Both the position numbers and the translations under genes were made by a program. Positions 32,942-42,106 of a stretch of DNA of 45,622 bases are shown one piece after another. The notes beneath the pieces are model-generated. The model ran no database searches and was not told the DNA's origin. It saw nothing but the letters and a program-made list of their open reading frames with translations. This stretch comes from an uncultured Bacilli bacterium. Its GTDB lineage: Bacteria; Bacillota_I; Bacilli_A; ML615J-28; CAG-313. The stretch lies in contig CALVCV010000011.1 of the NCBI GenBank assembly GCA_944326155.1, positions 1 through 45,622 of the forward strand, in the 5' to 3' direction. Every line of letters begins with the position of its first letter. Positions within the stretch are counted from its first letter, which is position 1.

Positions 32942-35900
32942 TTGAGAAAATATAAATATTTACAAATAGGAATTGCATCACCCGAAGAAATAATTTCTTG
33001 GGCAAATCCTGAATTACAAGGTAAACAGTTTACATATAATCCTCAAAAGAAGGATAAAGTAACATATATTAATGAAAATGGTGAACAAGTAGAATATACC
33101 CTAAAAGGTGAAGTTAAAAAATCAGAAACAATTAACTACCGTACATTAAAGCCAGAAAAAGATGGGTTATATTGTGAAGTAATTTTTGGTCCTACAAAAG
33201 ATTATCAATGTGCTTGTGGTAAATCACGTAAGAACACTAGTGAACAAAAAGTTTGTGAAAAATGTGGTGTAGAACTTACAACTAGTAAAGTTCGTCGTGA
33301 GAGAATGGGTTACATTGCTTTAGCAGCGCCAGTTGTTCATATTTGGTATTTAAGAAATACACCAAGTAAAATTGCAATTTTGCTTGATATGAAAACAAAA
33401 GATGTATTAGAAGTTGCCGCATTAACATCATATATTGTTACTGAAGTAAGTGATCCATCTATTGATCTTACTCTTGGTCAAGTAATTACTGAACAAGATC
33501 ATAGTAGAAAAAGTAGAGAATATTTTGGTAAATATAAAGTTAAAACCGGAGCGGAAGCAATTAAATTTTTACTTCAAAGTCTTGACTTAAAAGAAACAAT
33601 TGATGAAATTAGGGCTGAATTAAAAACTGCTACTAAGCAAAGACGTGAAAAATTAATTAAACGTCTAGAAATTACGGAAGCTTTCTATCATTCAAATAAT
33701 AAACCTGAATGGATGGTAATGGATGTTATCCCAGTTATTCCACCTGATTTAAGACCAATGGTTCAACTTGATGGTGGCCGTTTTGCAACAACCGATTTAA
33801 ATGATTTATATCGTCGAATCATTTCTCGTAATATTCGTTTAAGAAAACAAATTGAATCTCGTTCACCAGAGATGATTGTAAAGAATGAAAAAAGAATGTT
33901 ACAAGAAGCTGTTGATTCTTTAATCGATAATGCAAAACGCAAGAATAAAGCAGCACTGGATAAAAATCGTCCTCTAAAATCATTATCTGATATCTTAAGA
34001 GGTAAACAGGGTCGATTCCGCCAAAATTTACTTGGTAAACGTGTTGACTATTCGGGTCGTTCAGTTATTGTTATTGGACCAGATTTAAAAATGTATCAAG
34101 CAGGTATTCCACGTGAAATGGCATTAATCTTATTTAAACCATTTATTATAAACTATTTACGTCAAAAAGAACAAATGGAAATTGCGCAAGCAACTGGTGA
34201 AAATATTGCCCAAGTTGCCATTTCCAAAGATAAAGCAGGTGTAAAAAGAGCCAAAGAACTTATTGAACGTGGTGCGCCTGAGGCTATGGAAGCTCTTGAA
34301 AAAGTAGTAGTAGAACATCCAGTTTTACTTAATCGTGCTCCTACTCTACATAGACTTTCTATTCAAGCTTTCGAACCAAAATTAGTTGAAGGGAAAGCTA
34401 TTAGACTTCATCCACTTGTAACTACAGCATTTAATGCCGATTTTGATGGCGACCAAATGCCAGTGCATGTACCGCTTTCAGAAGAAGCGCAAGCTGAAGC
34501 AAGATTACTAATGCTAGCTTCAAAGAACATTCTTGCGCCAAAAGATGGAAAACCAGTTGTTACACCATCACAAGATATGATTATTGGTAACTATTATTTA
34601 TCAATTGAACGTTCACAAATTGATCGTGAATATAAAACTTTTGAAGATGTTTATGCAGCATATTTAAAATATGATATTGAGTTTAATAATCATATCATTG
34701 TCAATGATGAAGATGAATATCGTGATATCATGGCTCTTAAGAATGATGTTGAAAAAGGTCTTGCACCAAGTGTAGCTAGATTCTTTGTACCGGGTCGTGA
34801 GGGTAAAGCTTTTGCCACAGAAGATGAAGTTATCCATGCTTATGAAAATGGTGATATTGACTTTCATACGCGTTTTGTTATACCAGGTTATGCAATCGGA
34901 AAACCATTTGTCCACTTAGATGAAAAAGATCCAAAATATGAAGAAAAGCGTCTTCTTAATGAACAATTAAAGCATGAATACTTAATTACAACTTATGGTA
35001 AAATGATATTTAACCAAGTATTCCCTGATAACTTTGTGTATGTTAATGAACCTACACATGATAATCTAGCAAATGGCACACCACTTAAATATTTTGTAAA
35101 ACATGGTGAAAATTATAAAGAAGTAATCAAAAATGCACCACTTGTTGAACCATTTAAGAAGAGTATGCTAAGTATGAGTATCAGTGAAGTATTTAGACAG
35201 TCTAAACTTGCTGAAACATCTAAGACCTTAGACAAGATGAAAGATTTAGGATTTAAATATTCTACTATTGCAGGGATTACTGTGTCAGCATTTGATGTAG
35301 TAGTAGCTGAAGAAAAATATGAAATTATCGCTAAGGCTGAAGAAACTGTTAAAAAATACAATCAAATGTATAGACGAGGAACAATGCTTAGAGCAGAAAA
35401 GACTCGTATGGTAATTGATGTATGGAATTCTGCAACTAAAGAAATAGAAAAGTCAATTAAGCAACGAATGAAAGAAGATGCAACTAAGAATCATATATTT
35501 ATGATGGCTGATTCAGGTGCTCGTGGTAGTTCATCTAACTTTACACAACTTGCAGGTATGCGTGGACTTATGTCAAAGCCAAATGGTGAATCAATGGAAA
35601 TCCCAGTTAAAGGATGTTTTATTGAAGGTATGTCAATGTCAGAATTCTTTATTTCAACACATGGTGCTAGAAAAGGTTCTACAGATACAGCCTTAAAGAC
35701 CGCAGAGTCAGGTTATTTAACAAGAAGACTTGTTGACGTATCACAAGATATTACGATTACTTGTGAAGATTGTGGTACAGATAAGGGAATGGTTATTGAA
35801 ACTTTATATAATAAAGATCCAGCTAAAACACCTAATGGCTATTCAGAAGACAATATTTGCGTTGAATTAAAAGATCGTATTATCGGTCGTTTTGCGGCAA

Positions 35901-36970
35901 AAACGGTTGTTGCCAAAGTTGATGGTAGAAAAACTGTTTTAGTTGAACGTGGTCAATTTATTACTGAAGATATTGCCCAAAAAATTGTTGATGCAGGCGT
36001 GCAATCTGTAACAGTTAGAACATTGTTAACATGCGATGCCAAAGTTGGTGTATGTGTAAAATGTTATGGATCTGATTTATCTACTACTGATATCGTTGAA
36101 AAAGGTGAAGTGGTAGGTATTGTCGCGGCTCAATCTATTGGTGAGCCAGGTACTCAGCTTACAATGCGTACTTTCCATAGTGGTGGTGTTGCCACATCAG
36201 GCGATGATATTACACAAGGTCTTCCAAGAATTCAAGAACTATTTGAAGCAAGAGAGCCTAAAGGTAAAGGAATTATTTCTGAAATTAAAGGTGTTGTTAA
36301 GTCAGTTAATGTAAGAGCTGATAATCGTACAGAAATTGTTGTAGAAAGCCCAATTGAAAACAATAGTAAGAGTTACTTAACCGATGCGGGTAAAAAAGCC
36401 ATCGTTGAAGTTGGTGAAAAGATTGAAGCAGGTGATTTACTTTCTGAAGGTCTTATTCATCCAAAAGAACTTTTGCGTGTTTCATCAGTTGATAAGGTAG
36501 AAAAATATATTTTAAAAGAAGTTCAAAAGGTATATCGTTCTACTGGTGTTGCCATTTCTGATAAGCATATTGAAATTATCGTAAAACAAATGTTACAAAA
36601 AGTTGTTGTTATCGATGAAGGTGATACTGAACTATTACCTGGAACCTTTATTTCAAAAGCTGAAATTTATAAAGTAATTAAAGATTGCTTAGAAAAAGGT
36701 CGTAGAATTCCTGCTGTTAAACCAATTATTCTAGGTATCACTAGAGCTTCATTAAAAGCTGATTCTTTCCTTTCTGCCGCAAGTTTCCAAGAAACAACAA
36801 GAGTATTAACCGAAGCGGCTATTCGTGGTAAGATTGATACCCTCGATGGTTTAAAAGAAAATATTATTATTGGTGGTTTAATTCCAGCAGGTACTGGTTT
36901 AATTAGCGAAGATGAAGTAAAAATTGAGGAGGATTACAATGCCCCTCAATACGATATCAAAGCTAGATAA
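32942..36970 (+). CDS. rpoC: DNA-directed RNA polymerase beta' subunit
   Basis: 1342 aa from TTG 32942 after AGAGGTG, mirroring the rpoB start. The N-terminal zinc finger is CACG...CEKCG. The catalytic loop is NADFDGDQMPVHVPL (498-512) with Mg-binding D500, D502 and D504; P507 replaces the near-universal Ala. The second zinc site is CEDCG plus CDAKVGVCVKC. The trigger loop reads MRTFHSGGVATSGDDITQGLPR. It is longer than B. subtilis RpoC (1199 aa), with an insert around 560-690. A strong terminator follows. Confidence 0.98.
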   Translation: MRKYKYLQIGIASPEEIISWANPELQGKQFTYNPQKKDKVTYINENGEQVEYTLKGEVKKSETINYRTLKPEKDGLYCEVIFGPTKDYQCACGKSRKNTSEQKVCEKCGVELTTSKVRRERMGYIALAAPVVHIWYLRNTPSKIAILLDMKTKDVLEVAALTSYIVTEVSDPSIDLTLGQVITEQDHSRKSREYFGKYKVKTGAEAIKFLLQSLDLKETIDEIRAELKTATKQRREKLIKRLEITEAFYHSNNKPEWMVMDVIPVIPPDLRPMVQLDGGRFATTDLNDLYRRIISRNIRLRKQIESRSPEMIVKNEKRMLQEAVDSLIDNAKRKNKAALDKNRPLKSLSDILRGKQGRFRQNLLGKRVDYSGRSVIVIGPDLKMYQAGIPREMALILFKPFIINYLRQKEQMEIAQATGENIAQVAISKDKAGVKRAKELIERGAPEAMEALEKVVVEHPVLLNRAPTLHRLSIQAFEPKLVEGKAIRLHPLVTTAFNADFDGDQMPVHVPLSEEAQAEARLLMLASKNILAPKDGKPVVTPSQDMIIGNYYLSIERSQIDREYKTFEDVYAAYLKYDIEFNNHIIVNDEDEYRDIMALKNDVEKGLAPSVARFFVPGREGKAFATEDEVIHAYENGDIDFHTRFVIPGYAIGKPFVHLDEKDPKYEEKRLLNEQLKHEYLITTYGKMIFNQVFPDNFVYVNEPTHDNLANGTPLKYFVKHGENYKEVIKNAPLVEPFKKSMLSMSISEVFRQSKLAETSKTLDKMKDLGFKYSTIAGITVSAFDVVVAEEKYEIIAKAEETVKKYNQMYRRGTMLRAEKTRMVIDVWNSATKEIEKSIKQRMKEDATKNHIFMMADSGARGSSSNFTQLAGMRGLMSKPNGESMEIPVKGCFIEGMSMSEFFISTHGARKGSTDTALKTAESGYLTRRLVDVSQDITITCEDCGTDKGMVIETLYNKDPAKTPNGYSEDNICVELKDRIIGRFAAKTVVAKVDGRKTVLVERGQFITEDIAQKIVDAGVQSVTVRTLLTCDAKVGVCVKCYGSDLSTTDIVEKGEVVGIVAAQSIGEPGTQLTMRTFHSGGVATSGDDITQGLPRIQELFEAREPKGKGIISEIKGVVKSVNVRADNRTEIVVESPIENNSKSYLTDAGKKAIVEVGEKIEAGDLLSEGLIHPKELLRVSSVDKVEKYILKEVQKVYRSTGVAISDKHIEIIVKQMLQKVVVIDEGDTELLPGTFISKAEIYKVIKDCLEKGRRIPAVKPIILGITRASLKADSFLSAASFQETTRVLTEAAIRGKIDTLDGLKENIIIGGLIPAGTGLISEDEVKIEEDYNAPQYDIKAR

Positions 36971-36988
36971 ATAATCACTAATATCATA

Positions 36989-37030
36989 AAAAAGGATAAT
37001 AATTAGTAATAATTACTATCCTTTTTATTT
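36989..37030 (+). terminator. intrinsic terminator of rpoBC
   Basis: A 16-bp stem with one mismatch (36989-37004 with 37011-37026) ends in a T-tract. It begins 18 nt after the rpoC stop. Confidence 0.88.
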
Positions 37031-37054
37031 TATAAATCGTTTTATCAAATGTGG

Positions 37055-37083
37055 TTGTCAATAAAACTAAAATATGATATAAT
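37055..37083 (+). promoter_or_regulatory. promoter of the priA-like/fmt operon
   Basis: TTGTCA (37055-37060), 17-nt spacer, TATAAT (37078-37083) with extended -10 TGA. It lies 22 nt before the priA-like start. Confidence 0.85.
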
Positions 37084-37104
37084 AAATAACGAGGAGGTAT
37101 CATT

Positions 37105-39429
37105 ATGATTGCAAAAGTAATAGTCAATATTCCCAATAGTAATGTTGATCAACTTTTTGATTACATTGTTCCTTTTCAATTTAGTGAATTTGCAAAAGTA
37201 GGATCTAGAGTAAAAGTACCTTTTGGTGATGCTAATCGCCAAATTATGGGTTTTATTCTTGAAATTACGACGAAATCAACTTATGAAGGAAACATAAAAG
37301 AAATAACGGAAGTAATTGATTATGAGCCTATTTTAACAGAAGAACAATTAAAAATTTCTACTTTTATTAAAGAAGATGCGATTTGCCCTCTTAGTAGAAT
37401 TTTAAATTTAATGATTCCTGATGCCTTACAATTAAAAACAAAGAAATATTTAACAGCTGTGGATATTAGTAGCCTTGATGCACGATTGGCTATCTTATTT
37501 CATTCAAATCAGACAATTGAATATAAAACAACGTTAAAAGAATATGATAATAGTATTGCAAGAGAAGTAAAAAAAGGCAATATCATAGTATCATATCAAG
37601 CTATTCAAGTTGTAAAAGATAAAATGGTTACCAAATATCAACTTGATAAAAAAGTTACAAGTTTGAGCATGACAAGTCTAAAAAGTGAAAATCAAAGAGC
37701 CTTTTTGGATAAAATTAAAGGGGATATTCCAAGAACATCATCAGAGCTCATGGAAATGTATGATATTAGTGTTGCTTCAATTGTTACGCTTACTAAAAAA
37801 GGTTTTCTTACCAAGATGGTTGAGAAAGCCTCACGCATTAAAGTAAGAAATATTCCAGTTGAAAAACGTATTCGCAAGACAGATGACACTACTATTAATA
37901 AATTATTGAATAATTTAGTAGCATATACAAAACCCATATTATATATGCCAAATGATGAAAATCAGCTACTAGAGGCCATATTACAAGTTATCAATATGAA
38001 TCAAAAAGAAGGTAAAAATACCATCATTTTGGTACCTAATATTTTAGCAAGTTATAAAATAGAAAATATAATTCGCAAAAATACATTACTAAGCGTTGCT
38101 TTAATTAATTCAAACCTTTCCGAAGGTGAAATCCTCGATTATTATAATGAAATTAAAAATGATACATATACAGTTGTTGTAACAACTGCAAAAGGTGCAT
38201 TATTCCCATATCAAAGAGTTGGTACATACTTTTTATTAAATTCTGAAAATGATAATTATTATAATAGCCAAAGTCCTAGGTACGATTTACATCAAGTGAT
38301 AGAGTTTGCCTCATGCATTAATCATGCCAAAGTTGTTAGAGTATCCTATGCGCCAACAGTATTAGAATATACTTATGCACTTAAAGGTCATTTAGATATT
38401 ATAGAAGATTTTAAAAAAACCAATCAAGATGTCACAACAGAAATTATAGATTTAAAAAAAGAATTACAAATTGGAAATAATTCTTCCTTATCATCAAAGT
38501 TATTGAAAAAAATACAAATTAATCAAGCTAAAGGTAAAAAAAGTCTGTTAATTTTAAATAATCCTAGTTATAGTTCTTACGTTATTTGTCGGTCATGTGG
38601 AAATGTAATCAAATGTCCACGTTGTAATACTTCTTTTCAATATAGCAGAAAAAATAATCAACTAGTTTGCCCTAGTTGTAATTATCGCGAACTTTTTGAA
38701 AATAAATGCCCAACATGTGCTAGTGATCAATTAAAATTCGGTGGGATTGGTATTGAACAAGTTGAAGAAGATTTAAAAGAATATCTACCTAGTTTTAAAA
38801 TTGCTAGTCTAGCAACCAATCATTTTGATACCTATTGTAGTATTGAAAGTGACTTTGAAGATGGCGATATTGATATTTTAATTGTGACAGTCACTACTGC
38901 GCAAAGTATATTAGGAAAAAATATTGGTTTAATTGCATTTGTCAATATAGATGCTATTGCAAAAAGTACTGATTTTGACGCGACATATCGTGCTTATAGT
39001 GCACTAAAAGCAGCCGAGATGAAATTAACACCGATGAGTGATGCCCAAATCGTTGTTCAAACCTATAATCCGATGGATGATTATTTAAAAGATTTTATTG
39101 TCGGTGATTACCATGATTATATAAAACATGAACTTTCAATTCGCAAAATATTACGAAATGAACCTTTTTACTATATTAACCGGATTTTAGTAAAAGGTAA
39201 ATATGAAGAAATTTTTCAAGAAGCATATAAAATTAAACAATTATTACAAACAAATTATGAAAAAGCAATTTTCATTTTAGGACCTACGTATAATTATCAA
39301 TATGCTTCAGCACAATTAATTGTTAAACATAAAATTGCTGATATTAGCACATATTATCAAAAAATTTATCAAGGGTATCAATCTAGTAGTGTAATGGTCT
39401 TTTTTGATAAATATCCTAAAAATATATAG
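37105..39429 (+). CDS. PriA-family primosomal protein with degenerate helicase motifs
   Basis: 774 aa, full PriA length; ATG after GAGGAGG. The N-terminal 3'-end-binding domain is recognisable (VIVNIPNSNVDQLFDYIVP, GSRVKVPFG). The zinc-binding domain keeps eight cysteines (C495, 498, 504, 507, 522, 525, 535, 538). The ATPase core has eroded. The GVTGSGKTEVYL region reads MPNDENQLLEAI (281-292). DEEH is NSEN (379-382), though PRYDLHQ (391-397) keeps the following PRYH pattern. GSATPS is VSYAPT (413-418), and QVAGRAGR is lost near 636-645. The reading frame is uninterrupted and the promoter strong, so this is not a recent pseudogene. PriA reloads the replicative helicase at stalled forks; E. 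coli helicase-dead PriA still assembles primosomes. It precedes fmt, the usual priA position. Confidence 0.85.
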   Translation: MIAKVIVNIPNSNVDQLFDYIVPFQFSEFAKVGSRVKVPFGDANRQIMGFILEITTKSTYEGNIKEITEVIDYEPILTEEQLKISTFIKEDAICPLSRILNLMIPDALQLKTKKYLTAVDISSLDARLAILFHSNQTIEYKTTLKEYDNSIAREVKKGNIIVSYQAIQVVKDKMVTKYQLDKKVTSLSMTSLKSENQRAFLDKIKGDIPRTSSELMEMYDISVASIVTLTKKGFLTKMVEKASRIKVRNIPVEKRIRKTDDTTINKLLNNLVAYTKPILYMPNDENQLLEAILQVINMNQKEGKNTIILVPNILASYKIENIIRKNTLLSVALINSNLSEGEILDYYNEIKNDTYTVVVTTAKGALFPYQRVGTYFLLNSENDNYYNSQSPRYDLHQVIEFASCINHAKVVRVSYAPTVLEYTYALKGHLDIIEDFKKTNQDVTTEIIDLKKELQIGNNSSLSSKLLKKIQINQAKGKKSLLILNNPSYSSYVICRSCGNVIKCPRCNTSFQYSRKNNQLVCPSCNYRELFENKCPTCASDQLKFGGIGIEQVEEDLKEYLPSFKIASLATNHFDTYCSIESDFEDGDIDILIVTVTTAQSILGKNIGLIAFVNIDAIAKSTDFDATYRAYSALKAAEMKLTPMSDAQIVVQTYNPMDDYLKDFIVGDYHDYIKHELSIRKILRNEPFYYINRILVKGKYEEIFQEAYKIKQLLQTNYEKAIFILGPTYNYQYASAQLIVKHKIADISTYYQKIYQGYQSSSVMVFFDKYPKNI

Positions 39430-39440
39430 AGGTGAAAAAA

Positions 39441-40358
39441 ATGTTAAAAATTGTATTTATGGGAACTCCTAACTTCAGTGTCCCAATTTTAGAGGCATTA
39501 ATTGCAAAATATGAAGTAATTGGAGTTGTAACACAACCTGATAAACAAGTTGGTAGAAAAAAAGAATGGCAACAATCACCAGTAAAAAAATGTGCACTAG
39601 CACATAATATTAAAGTATTTCAACCAGTTAAAATTAGACAAGATTATCAAGATATTGTTGACTTACATCCAGACCTAATTGTAACAGCAGCTTATGGTCA
39701 AATTGTAGGTATGAAACTTTTAAACTGTCCAAAATATCGTTCAATCAATGTCCATGCTTCTCTTTTACCACTTTATAGAGGTGGCGCTCCAGTTCATCAA
39801 GCTATTAAAGATGGCCAAAAAGAAACGGGAGTAACCATTATGTACATGGAAAAAGATATGGATGCTGGAGATATCTTAGCCCAAAAAACTATACCTATCG
39901 AAGAAAAAGATAACTGTGGCACAATGTTTGAAAAATTATCCTATCTTGGTCGCGATTTGTTACTAGAAACAATTGAAAAATTAATAAATAATCAGATTGA
40001 ACCAGTAAAACAAGATCAATCTAAAGTTACTTTTGCTTATAACGTTACTAAAGAAGAAGAATTATTAGACTTTTCAAAACCTGCCAATGTTGTATATAAT
40101 CACATTCGTGCTTATAATCCAGCACCAATTGCCTACACAGTATTAGGTGATGAAATATTAAAAATTTATGAAGCACAGGTATTAAATGAAACAACTGATA
40201 AAAAAGAAGGTACATTTTTTTTAAAAGATAAAAATAGAATTTGTGTTGCTTGTGGAAATCATAGTCTTTTAGAATTATTAGTCATTCAACCAAGTGGTAA
40301 AAAGATGATGTATGCTAAAGACTATGCAAATGGCGGTTTTAAAAAACATCTTAAATAA
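39441..40358 (+). CDS. fmt: methionyl-tRNA formyltransferase
   Basis: 305 aa. The ATG at 39441 follows GAGGTG; an in-frame GTG within the ribosome site is rejected. It formylates initiator Met-tRNA using 10-formyl-THF. MGTPNFSVPILEAL opens the protein. The catalytic triad is N103 and H105 (INVHASLLPLYRGGAP) and D141 (DMDAGDIL). The C-terminal tRNA-binding domain includes AYNPAPIAYT. It follows the priA-like gene directly, as in many bacteria, although def and rsmB are absent here. Confidence 0.97.
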   Translation: MLKIVFMGTPNFSVPILEALIAKYEVIGVVTQPDKQVGRKKEWQQSPVKKCALAHNIKVFQPVKIRQDYQDIVDLHPDLIVTAAYGQIVGMKLLNCPKYRSINVHASLLPLYRGGAPVHQAIKDGQKETGVTIMYMEKDMDAGDILAQKTIPIEEKDNCGTMFEKLSYLGRDLLLETIEKLINNQIEPVKQDQSKVTFAYNVTKEEELLDFSKPANVVYNHIRAYNPAPIAYTVLGDEILKIYEAQVLNETTDKKEGTFFLKDKNRICVACGNHSLLELLVIQPSGKKMMYAKDYANGGFKKHLK

Positions 40359-40378
40359 AATAAAAATAGGAGAAAAAT

Positions 40379-40909
40379 ATGAATAAAGTATATTATTCAA
40401 GAGAAGAAATGCAACGAATTAATACTGAAAAATTATTAGAAAGAGGGGTTACAATAGACGAAATTGCTAAAATTGCTTATAATCAACAATATCGCTATAA
40501 TAAAGATATCAAAATGGAAGATTGTATTGAAAGCGTTGAAAAAATATTATCATTAAGAGATATTTTTCATTTATTGCAACTCGGAGCGGAAATTGATCGT
40601 TTGGTAGAAGAAAAAGCTTTTAAAGGACCAATTCAAGATATCATGGCTAGTGATTTAGGTGTTTTTGGTGTGGATGAAATTTTTGGCTTAGATATTGCAA
40701 GGCTTTATGGAGCCATAGGACAAACCAACTTTGGTGATATTGATGTTAATAAACCAGGTATTGTGGCTAAACTAAATGAACAAGGTAAATCAGGATCTAT
40801 GCATTGTCATACTTTTTTAGATGATATAGTAGGAGCAATTGCTGCTGCAGCATCAACAAGAGTGGCACAAATTTGGTCAGAAGACGAAGCCAATCGTAAT
40901 AAAAAATAA
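40379..40909 (+). CDS. phosphatidylglycerophosphatase A-like protein (YutG type)
   Basis: 176 aa; AGGAG precedes the ATG. The sequence follows the YutG/PgpA pattern: an N-terminal helix LLERGVTIDEIAKIAY, central GVFGVDEIFGLDIARLYGAIGQTNFG, and the C-terminal HTFLDDIVGAIAAAASTRVAQ. PgpA removes the phosphate from phosphatidylglycerophosphate to make phosphatidylglycerol. The soluble YutG branch lacks the membrane spans of E. coli PgpA, and its activity is less certain. It lies 20 nt after fmt and 2 nt before the serine dehydratase gene. Confidence 0.75.
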   Translation: MNKVYYSREEMQRINTEKLLERGVTIDEIAKIAYNQQYRYNKDIKMEDCIESVEKILSLRDIFHLLQLGAEIDRLVEEKAFKGPIQDIMASDLGVFGVDEIFGLDIARLYGAIGQTNFGDIDVNKPGIVAKLNEQGKSGSMHCHTFLDDIVGAIAAAASTRVAQIWSEDEANRNKK

Positions 40910-40911
40910 AT

Positions 40912-42102
40912 ATGGAATCAATTAAGGAAATATTTAAAATAGGCTATGGACCATCTAGTTCACATACGATGGGACCTGCAATAGCTAGTAAAAAATTTTT
41001 AGATAAGAACCCTCAAGCCACTCATTTTAAATGCATTTTGTATGGTTCTTTGGCACAAACTGGGAAAGGCCATTTGACAGATTATATTATCAAAAAAACT
41101 TTTGGTGATAAAAAAGTTGAAGTGGTTTTTGATTATAATAAAGTCTATGAATATCATCCTAATGGCATGCATTTTTTCGCTTACAAAGATGAGAGTTTAG
41201 TCGATGATTGGCTAGTTTTCAGTGTTGGTGGTGGAAGTCTAAAAGAACATAATGAAAAGCGAGATAGATTTTATAATACGATTTATCCTCATCAAAAAAT
41301 GAATAATATTTTAGACTATACAAAAAAAATAAATATCAGTTTTGACGAATATGTTTTAAAATATGAGGGGGAAAGCATAATTCATTATTTATATAATATT
41401 TTACACCAAATGAAAAAAACAGTAAATAATGGTCTTTTCACAGATGGTATTTTACCAGGAGGCCTAAAAGTTCGACGAAAAGCTAGCAAATTTTATGCTA
41501 AGTATATGAAAAATCCATGTCTTGAATATTTAGTCTATGCATATGCACTTGCTAGCAGTGAAGAAAATGCTTCAGGCCATATTATTGTAACTGCACCTAC
41601 TTGTGGATCTTGCGGTGTTGTTTCAGCTGTTTTGCTTAGTTATCAAAAATTAAATCAAATTGATGATGAAAAATTAGTTAAAGCTTTAATGGTTGCGGGA
41701 CTAATTGGTAACCTTGTCAAAACCAATGCTTCAATTTCAGGTGCTGAAGTAGGTTGCCAAGGTGAAATTGGCGTTGCTTGTTCAATGGCAGCTGCAGCCC
41801 TCAGTTATCTAACAGGTAAAACCAACGAAGAAATTGAATATGCGGCCGAAATTGCATTAGAACATCATTTAGGAATGACTTGTGATCCAGTAGATGGTTT
41901 AGTTCAGATTCCTTGCATTGAAAGGAATGCTGTTGCTTCCATGCAAGCATATAATATTGAAAAATATATTGAACTTACAGGAAGTAGTCATAGTATTACT
42001 TTAGATAGTGTTATTTCCGTGATGGATGAAACAGGACGCGATATGCATGCCAAATATCGTGAAACATCTACTGGTGGTCTTGCTATTCACAAAAAAGGAT
42101 AA
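40912..42102 (+). CDS. L-serine dehydratase, iron-sulfur dependent, single chain
   Basis: 396 aa. It deaminates L-serine to pyruvate and ammonia with a 4Fe-4S cluster. The N-terminal beta-type domain opens IKEIFKIGYGPSSSHTMGP. The alpha-type domain has TAPTCGSCGVVSAV, GAEVGCQGEIGVACSMAAA and LGMTCDPVDGLVQIPCIERN, which supply the cluster cysteines. Both domains are in one chain, as in E. coli SdaA (454 aa), but it is shorter. There is no clear Shine-Dalgarno; the 2-nt gap from the pgpA-like gene suggests translational coupling. It indicates amino-acid fermentation under low oxygen. Confidence 0.92.
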   Translation: MESIKEIFKIGYGPSSSHTMGPAIASKKFLDKNPQATHFKCILYGSLAQTGKGHLTDYIIKKTFGDKKVEVVFDYNKVYEYHPNGMHFFAYKDESLVDDWLVFSVGGGSLKEHNEKRDRFYNTIYPHQKMNNILDYTKKINISFDEYVLKYEGESIIHYLYNILHQMKKTVNNGLFTDGILPGGLKVRRKASKFYAKYMKNPCLEYLVYAYALASSEENASGHIIVTAPTCGSCGVVSAVLLSYQKLNQIDDEKLVKALMVAGLIGNLVKTNASISGAEVGCQGEIGVACSMAAAALSYLTGKTNEEIEYAAEIALEHHLGMTCDPVDGLVQIPCIERNAVASMQAYNIEKYIELTGSSHSITLDSVISVMDETGRDMHAKYRETSTGGLAIHKKG

Positions 42103-42106
42103 AAAT

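Noticed and set aside
29880-35361. Antisense open frames within rpoB and rpoC
   Set aside because: They have no ribosome sites and no recognisable domains, and overlap highly conserved coding sequence.
37105-39429. Frameshifted or pseudogene priA
   Set aside because: The frame is intact over the full family length, the zinc cysteines and DNA-binding segments are conserved, and promoter and ribosome site are strong. The loss is confined to ATPase motifs.
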